This document shows positions 58,430-64,000 of a stretch of 64,000 nt of DNA, in pieces (the first letter of the stretch is position 1; each line of letters begins with the position of its first letter). Position numbers and translations under genes: made by a program. Under the pieces are notes generated by a model that did not search any database, was not told where the DNA came from, and worked only from the letters and a program-made list of their open reading frames with translations. Origin of the DNA: Acorus gramineus (lineage: Eukaryota; Streptophyta; Magnoliopsida; Acorales; Acoraceae); the NCBI GenBank assembly GCA_030737835.1, contig CM060854.1, forward strand, positions 18,761,858-18,825,857, in the 5' to 3' direction.

Positions 58430-58865
58430 GGCCTTTTTTTGGAGTGTTTCATGTTTTGTATTCACATCTTATTTTGATCCATGGGGGTTGATATATATAT
58501 AGACAGTCACATAGGGTACACTCAGAATCATTTTTGTAATCTGAATTCAAGTATATTTTATGTAATTCATTTTTATTTTTGTGAAATTACGAATTAGATT
58601 TTAATAAGAATACTGCTGTTTGGATGTCATTGTAAGTTATTTTAATACAGATAATTTTTGTTATGCATAGAAAATTATACTAATGAAATATTTTATTTTT
58701 TGTTTGGTTGTGCTTTTAATATTCACATTGAGCAATTATAATGAATTTTTTTGTTGTTTTGTTAATCATATATAAGATTAATTTGACATGTGAACTAGAT
58801 GATTTGATCGACTCAGATTGAAGTTGTATTTTGAAAATATATATTCAAAATGTAGTGAATAGTAC
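58430..58865 (-). promoter_or_regulatory. UGT-3 promoter block
   Basis: A TATA-like run at 58491-58501, about 65 bp upstream of the ATG, and a 400 bp upstream sequence closely similar to that of UGT-2, so the duplication carried the promoter with it. Similarity fades near 58865. Confidence 0.65.
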
Positions 58866-59557
58866 AACTACAAATTGGTGGGTTTTTATGGATAAAAAAC
58901 AATATTTCAAAATAATGCATATAGGGCCCAAAAACAAGGCCCATCCATCGAGCTCCACGAAACGGCGGCCCACAATCCGTCTAAGGGCGGCCCGCGACCC
59001 GGATCACCTACCACAGTTGATCCGGCCCGTCTACCGGTCAAAATCCTAATCCAGTCAAACTTGTTGACCCCCCCCAGATAGGATAAATCAAGTAAATCTA
59101 GATCCATCTTAATCCTGATCCACTAATATGCCTAGAGATATGATCAATGAATAGATCAACCAATGAATAGATCAACCCCTGAATCCTGACAAATCTAGGG
59201 TGTGGGTAAGGTCAATCTTTATTGGATTATATTGAAGACCATGATTTGGGATCCCATCTAATCCACAAGGATGTGATCTCCAGATCCTGAAAAACCACTA
59301 TAAATAGGGAACTCCGTATGACTTGATCCCGAGAGACAAAGAAGAGGGGTACGTAGGCAACCGAGAGAAAAGATCTCAAGGTTCAGTCCAAAAAAAAAAC
59401 AAATTGCTCACCACATCCTATAGAGGGGGAAGCTGGCTGTGCAAAGGAGGAGACAGGGAGGAGCGAAGCAGACAGATCTTGGTGACCTGAATCCAGATAG
59501 TCAATTTCCGACCCTCCAGCTTGCCGCGCCAGGTAGGGGACGCGCGTGATCGGAATC

Positions 59558-60000
59558 ATGCCTCCTAAGAGGAACCTTCTGTCTCTTCCGCCACCGGTTA
59601 CCCGATCAACATTACATACCGCCTCATCTGACCCCGGAGGCCTGTCGAGGGACGACCCGCGTCCCGACGGATGTCCCGATGAAGTCAACCTACAACAACA
59701 TGCAGACGAAGTCCATCGCGAAGCTGAGGTAGTGGGGCTCCGCCGCGTCATGGATGAGATGCAGTGAGAGAATGAGCGCCTTCTTAACTTGCTGGACAAC
59801 CCTCCAGAACAAGAAAACAGAGCGAACAATCGACAACCGGCGGAGGTCATTCGGCCTGCGCAACCCAACGCCCTGCGCGCGGGTGAGCATCCTCATTACG
59901 CAAATCCCTCGCACCCCACATCCGCAGGTAGGCCCCGACGAGTGATTGCCGCCTACCCCGGTACGACCGGCCACGGAAAAGACATATCAGACTTGGTCTA
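59558..60000 (+). pseudogene. gag N-terminal remnant
   Basis: Begins MPPKRNLLSLPPPVTRSTLH and is followed by a charged, coiled-coil-like stretch. The Tat-like remnant at 29349-31260 has a related start. The conserved capsid core of gag is not seen. Fossil. Confidence 0.65.
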
Positions 60001-60107
60001 GCTGCGCGTACGATGGGAATAGTGCATTCGTTCGTCATCGTACGCGTGGTCAAATCCCTCCAAGGGTGATGCCGCCAACCGGTTCAAGCCGGAGGGAGGG
60101 GGAAGGT

Positions 60108-60440
60108 CCCATAGGGCGACGCCGTCAGTTGGTTCAAGCCAGGGACCCGACCCATACAATCTCATAGGGTGACACCGTTAGTCGGATCAAGCCAGGGATT
60201 CAACTCATAAGAGCCCATAGGGCGGCGCCGTTAGTCGGTTCAAGCCAAGGACCCTACCCATACAATCCCATAGGGTGACGTCGTTGGTCGGTTCAAGCCA
60301 GGGATTCAACTCACAGGGTCCCATAGGGTGACGTTGTTAGTCAGATCAAGCCAAGGACCCGACCCACTGCTTCCCGCAGGGCAACAACCCCATAGGGCCA
60401 CACCGTTCTCACAATTCAAGCCAGGAACACGACCCGGGAA
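60108..60440 (+). repeat. 53 bp tandem repeat
   Basis: A unit starting CCCATAGGGTGACGCCGTTA and containing CGGTTCAAGCCAGGGA recurs at 60108, 60161, 60214, 60267 and 60320, with a diverged copy at 60388 and a half-copy before 60108. Two alternating unit versions can be told apart (GACCCGACCCATACAAT and GATTCAACTCA endings). Confidence 0.85.
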
Positions 60441-60675
60441 ACTCCACTGCAAGCAAGCCTGGGAACCAATCCAACTCGGGGGCTGAGTCACTGACGGGCC
60501 CAGGCGGAAAAACAAGGCTTTGATCATTCCCTCGATCTGAATCTCCCTCGAGACCCACACAACAAAACAAGGACAAGTCGTACACGATTCGAATAAAGGT
60601 ACGAACTTGCATAATGAAATTCCTTTTTATTGATATTTTCCTATATCTATTACAAAGAGGAAAGATAAACTACCA

Positions 60676-62008
60676 TCATCGTCGAGCACCACTCGGACGA
60701 TAACGACACCGAGAGGGGAGCTCAGGGTACTCCCTCGGACTGAAACCCTCGGCCATGTCGATAGAGTCTAGGTGGCAACACCGCGGATGCCCCTCAGGCA
60801 AGCTGACAGAATCCCAGCCCTCACGGAAGCTCCTTGCGCGAGTCACCCCCAGACCAGTGTCGACCTGGCCCTCGAGATCACCCTTCGACGCCTCTCGCTC
60901 CAACGCCCGCGATTGCCAGTACGCGGTCGAGCTCCGGTACTCGTCACACTCGGCCTCCAGCTGCAATATTCGAGCCACGACGGGCATAACCGACTCTTCG
61001 GTGTAGGCGAGGGTACAAGGCGAAGGCACCCTATGAACAGGGACGGGTCTGGCCAGAGCAGGGTCTTCGACGTCTTCGAAGTCTCAGTCGATCTCGTCAT
61101 CATCCTCCCCCTCCTCCTCGGAAGAGGACTCAAGGTCCGCGCTTGGACAATGACCGCCAACTCTCGACGGACCCTCGTCCAGTGGCAGTCTCCACGCATG
61201 GCACAACGACAGCAACCCCTTGGCGTCAGCCATTGGGGTGTGCACATCGATCAACGACAAGAATGAGGCGGACCAAGCAAGAGTCTCGTCAGCCGGAATA
61301 ACCATAAGATCCATAAATCGGGGTCAGGAAGCCAACAACTCCCTACCCAGATCGACACGTCCTACATTACATAGTAGCATGCATGTAATACTCAAAAGAA
61401 AAAAAGAGAAGAAAGGGGGGGTGCGAGGGCTTACGGAGGGTCCTGTACCGCGTGGGCGCGGGCGGCACACCACGGATTGGGCATTGCCACACCCCACCCA
61501 GGGCCACGACCTCTTCCTTCCACCTCCGTTCGATGTCCGGAAGTGAGAATAAGAGGTGACGCCGTCCATTGGCGACGAAGTAGAAGGGCCACCTCTCGTG
61601 CGGACACACCATGAAGCGATAGCAGTACATGACCTCGGCAATCCCAAGGCCAAACCCCTGCGTCTCGTTCAGATAGAGCATCGTGTGGAGTATCCGAAAA
61701 ACATTCGGATGCACCTGAAACGACGCGAGGCCAAAGCAGGTTAGGAAGGTGGGAATCATAGGGTGAAGGGGGAGGTCGATGACGGAAAGGTGATGGTGAG
61801 AAAAATACGCCTCTCCCGGACAGAGCCCCACCCCGTCCTCAATTCCGGAGGTGTAGCGAACCCTCCTGTTGAATACACCTCTCAGAAGTCTGGCCATGGA
61901 AGACAAACAAGGAAACGAGGGTGCAAGAGAGAGAGAGAGAGAGAGAGAGTCGAGCGATGGTTCGGCCACCCTTCCCTCACCTTCATTTATAGCGAAGGCG
62001 ACAACCAT
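60676..62008 (-). pseudogene. Antisense gene-like region of the Tat-type element
   Basis: On the minus strand, a frame from 62008 to about 61437 contains LPLHPMIPTFLTCFGLASFQ, VHPNVFRILHTM, and WPFYFVANGRRHLLFSLPD then WKEEV. That order resembles the 'putative gypsy-type transposon' domain (PF04195) that I associate with plant Tat-like elements. It ends at a donor GTAAGC, and a second exon-like part (61314-60676) has an acidic stretch (SSSEEEGEDDDEID) and a coiled-coil-like segment. The function of this extra protein is unknown. As part of a fossil, it is probably inactive. Confidence 0.6.
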
Positions 62009-62390
62009 CCCGATCTTCGAGCGCTTGCTCGCCTATCCACGTGTCAGCTAACGTCGCCCGAGACAAGGCGATGAGCCCCCTGAACGATAGCTCGTGACAG
62101 AGGCAGGTGTTAATTCCCTTGGAAACCGTCACTTCAATTAATGAGCAGACAGCCGACGCGACCGAACGCCATAACTCCCTCAGGAACCCACGCCTCGAGA
62201 CGTGAACAACCCAGCCAACAGTAACCACTTGAAACCCTACGAGCCGTCGCGATAAAGAGATGTACAGAACCCAACGTAGAAGCACTCCTCGGATCGGCTT
62301 GACCACCCGCCACGTGTCACTCCAGGAAGTATTTTTTCCACCAGACCAGGAGACCTTCAATCCCAATTAGGTAGAAAAGGGGGGCATCTG

Positions 62391-62680
62391 TAGGGCCCAA
62401 AAATAAGGCCCATCCGTTGAGCTCCACAAAGCGGCGGCCCACGATCCATCTAAGGGCGGCCTGTGTCTCGGATCACCTACCACAGTGGATCCAGCCCGTC
62501 TACCAGTCAAAATCCTAATCCAGTCAAACTTGTTGACTCCCCAGATAGGATAAATCTAGTTAATCTAGACCCATCTTAATCCTGATCTACCAATATGACT
62601 AGAGATAGGATCAATGAATAGATCAACCCCTGAATCCTGACAAATCTGGGATGTGGGTAAGGTCAATCTTTATTGGATGT
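62391..62680 (+). repeat. Partial 3' LTR of the Tat-like element
   Basis: Matches 58922-59215 closely (GGGCCCAAAAATAAGGCCCA onward) and stops at 62680, where AT-rich DNA begins. Confidence 0.85.
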
Positions 62681-63029
62681 GTGAATGAGATTTTTTTTTT
62701 GTTTAGTTAACAATAATACATTGCATTTGTATACATAATCTGATGTTTTTTTTTTCTTTGGCTTTCCTACACATTGCTTCCCCTAATATATGTTCAATTG
62801 ATTAAAAAAAAAATGGCATGCGGATAGAACGAAAGTATGACTAAACTTTCAGTGGTCCGTGCAATGTGGGTTCTCAGTCGATGTGGATTCGGAGGTTGGC
62901 AAATCGCAATCTGAATTACCATCAGAATATGATTCCACGAAATCTGACATGTTTATGGTTTCTAGACTTAAATTTAAAAATCTTTTAGTATATTAAATTT
63001 TAGATGTCTATTGTCTTGGAGGCATACTA
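62681..63029. other. AT-rich spacer with one exon-like stretch
   Basis: One frame at about 62848-62950 (plus strand) reads FSVDVDSEVGKSQSELPSEY, with non-random, polar composition, after a TTTCAG that could be an acceptor. It has no partner exon here. It may be a captured or relic fragment. Confidence 0.3.
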
Positions 63030-63365
63030 ATACACTAAGCCAATGTTTGAAATGAGAATAAACCCCTGAATAACCCCGGATAATCCGGATAGAAATTTTG
63101 TTGTGTTTGAAAAGCTCAGATAACCCTAGATAAAGTATGTCAAAATAAACTGGTATAAAGTGGTATATGGATTCCAATCAATCCCTAGAATAAAAGTTAT
63201 CCTAGGTTATTCCATCCAAAGAATATGTGGGCCTTCTGTCAAATCAATTATCATCATCTCTTATAAATCACCTGTTAAATCAACTATCATTACTTTTTTA
63301 CCTTTTATAAATCATTATCCATATTTTATTCACATTTTACCCAAACAACAAAACATTTAAGGTGG
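63030..63365. repeat. Tourist-like MITE relative
   Basis: Shares CTTATAAATCA, TGTCAAATCAATTATCATCA and TTCACATTTTACCCAAACAA-type phrases with the MITE at 40604-41049. Ends not defined. Confidence 0.5.
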
Positions 63366-63921
63366 CGTTTGGCGCGGCGGAATGCGGATTTTAAGTACTG
63401 ATTAATAAGTGCAGAAAAAAGTTATGCTGATAATCTTTAAGGAGTTTAGAAAAAAAAAGTGTTTGGTTTAGCGAAAAATATTATGTAGTTATTTAGGTAA
63501 GTGTGTTTGGTTGACCACTTAACATATGTGCTTATTAAGAGGGTATTTCGGTCCATTTTATAAGTGTTGAATGTTATTTTGATGTTTGGTTAAATAATTA
63601 AAAAAAAGAACTTATTTATTCACATCCATAATAAAAACCTCTATCTTCCTCATGTCTGTTCCAGATTCACTAAAAACAACCAAATCAAAAGACCAAATCA
63701 TAAGGAATGTATCAAACAAGAAAAAGCAACCAAAGAACAGAATCACTAACACAAACCAGATCATTAATAAGAACTGATTCAACAAACCCATTCTCAAAAC
63801 TAATTATAAAAAAAACTTTCCCAATTGTATATAAAAAAAAAATCAGAAACCCCATATACGCCCTATGTATCAAACACAAAGACCCAAAAAATAAAAAAAC
63901 AACAAAGATTCCACAAACATT
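63366..63921. other. Upstream of a possible gene; MITE-like sequence
   Basis: GGTGGCGTTTGGCGCGGCGG near 63362 and phrases such as GTGTTTGGTTTAGCG suggest another small MITE. The rest (63600-63921) is A/C-rich, as in a plant 5' leader. No gene seen. Confidence 0.4.
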
Positions 63922-64000
63922 ATGGATTCTCCTCCGCGGCGGGTGGTCCCGGTGACAGCCGAGCGGGTCTCGTCATCAGAGGGGGGAGGCGGTGTCACTC
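63922..64000 (+). CDS. Possible first exon of a host gene, running off the window
   Basis: After an A-rich leader, the ATG at 63922 opens MDSPPRRVVPVTAERVSSSE and then GGGGVT, still open at the window end. The sharp rise in GC at this ATG is typical of gene starts in this window (compare UGT-1 at 9868). No family recognised from 26 codons. Confidence 0.35.
   Translation, partial: MDSPPRRVVPVTAERVSSSEGGGGVT

Larger units (their letters stand above)
58920..62680 (+). mobile_element. Tat-like gypsy element, non-autonomous, broken
   Basis: The 5' LTR is about 58920-59396 and a partial 3' LTR is 62391-62680 (TGTAGGGCCC start). The TATA box ACTATAAATAGGGAAC is near 59301 and the purine tract AAAAGGGGGG is before 62391. 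After the LTR comes a leader with CTTGCCGCGCCAGGTAGGGG, then a gag start (ATG 59558). Pol is absent. A 53 bp tandem array (60108-60440) and an antisense gene-like region (60676-62008) fill the rest. This layout, gag forward and an extra gene backward next to the 3' LTR, is known for Tat-lineage elements. LTR divergence by eye is several percent, so perhaps 2-3 million years. Fossil. Confidence 0.8.

Noticed and set aside
59383-59868. 161-codon minus-strand frame
   Set aside because: Antisense to the leader and gag start; no motif.

Overview
The window looks like nuclear DNA of a flowering plant, probably a monocot. Short, very GC-rich first exons sit in AT-rich DNA, and most of the sequence is nested mobile elements. 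No rRNA, tRNA or CRISPR was seen. The only recognisable host genes are members of a small cluster of UDP-glycosyltransferases (UGT73-like, two exons, one phase-0 intron). They are UGT-1 (plus strand, exons at 9868-10616 and 28081-28759, broken), UGT-2 (minus, 35945-37893, looks intact, 485 aa), a fragment at about 53911-54010, and UGT-3 (minus, 56434-58429, looks intact, 476 aa). UGT-1 and UGT-2 are tail to tail. UGT-2 and UGT-3 share orientation and promoter sequence.

0-9.8 kb: a foldback, Mutator-like MITE lies about 105 bp upstream of UGT-1. It has been split by an old copia element (422-9524), which itself holds a 3.1 kb solo LTR (2338-5437). 9.9-28.8 kb: UGT-1. Its intron grew to about 17.5 kb because two copia elements (10645-15494 minus; 15952-28062 plus) inserted into an intron that is 491 bp in UGT-2. 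The second copia carries two further solo LTRs of the 3 kb family.

28.8-38 kb: the 3' flanks of UGT-1 and UGT-2 are inverted copies of each other. Between them lie a Tat-like gypsy remnant and a 4.2 kb CACTA-type element. The CACTA contains a gene-like exon and its own solo LTR. UGT-2 follows.

38-46.8 kb: two non-autonomous elements with inverted ends and internal GTAAC/GTTAC motif arrays, a hAT-like element with a Tourist-like MITE inside it, and a fragment of the short-LTR copia family. 46.8-52 kb: a truncated chromovirus-like gypsy element with one LTR. 52-56.4 kb: a palindromic MITE with a 9 bp target duplication, the UGT fragment, and a hAT-type element with an 8 bp target duplication.

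56.4-58.9 kb: UGT-3 with a MITE in its intron. 58.9-62.7 kb: a non-autonomous Tat-like gypsy element with a gag start on one strand, a 53 bp tandem array, and an antisense open frame on the other. The window ends with MITE-like sequence and a possible first exon of another gene (63922 onward).

The two intact UGTs should be cytosolic enzymes that move sugar from a UDP-sugar to small molecules; the acceptor cannot be read from sequence. All positions were read by eye, with no database search. Family names for mobile elements rest on motif recall. Age estimates assume about 1.3e-8 changes per site per year.
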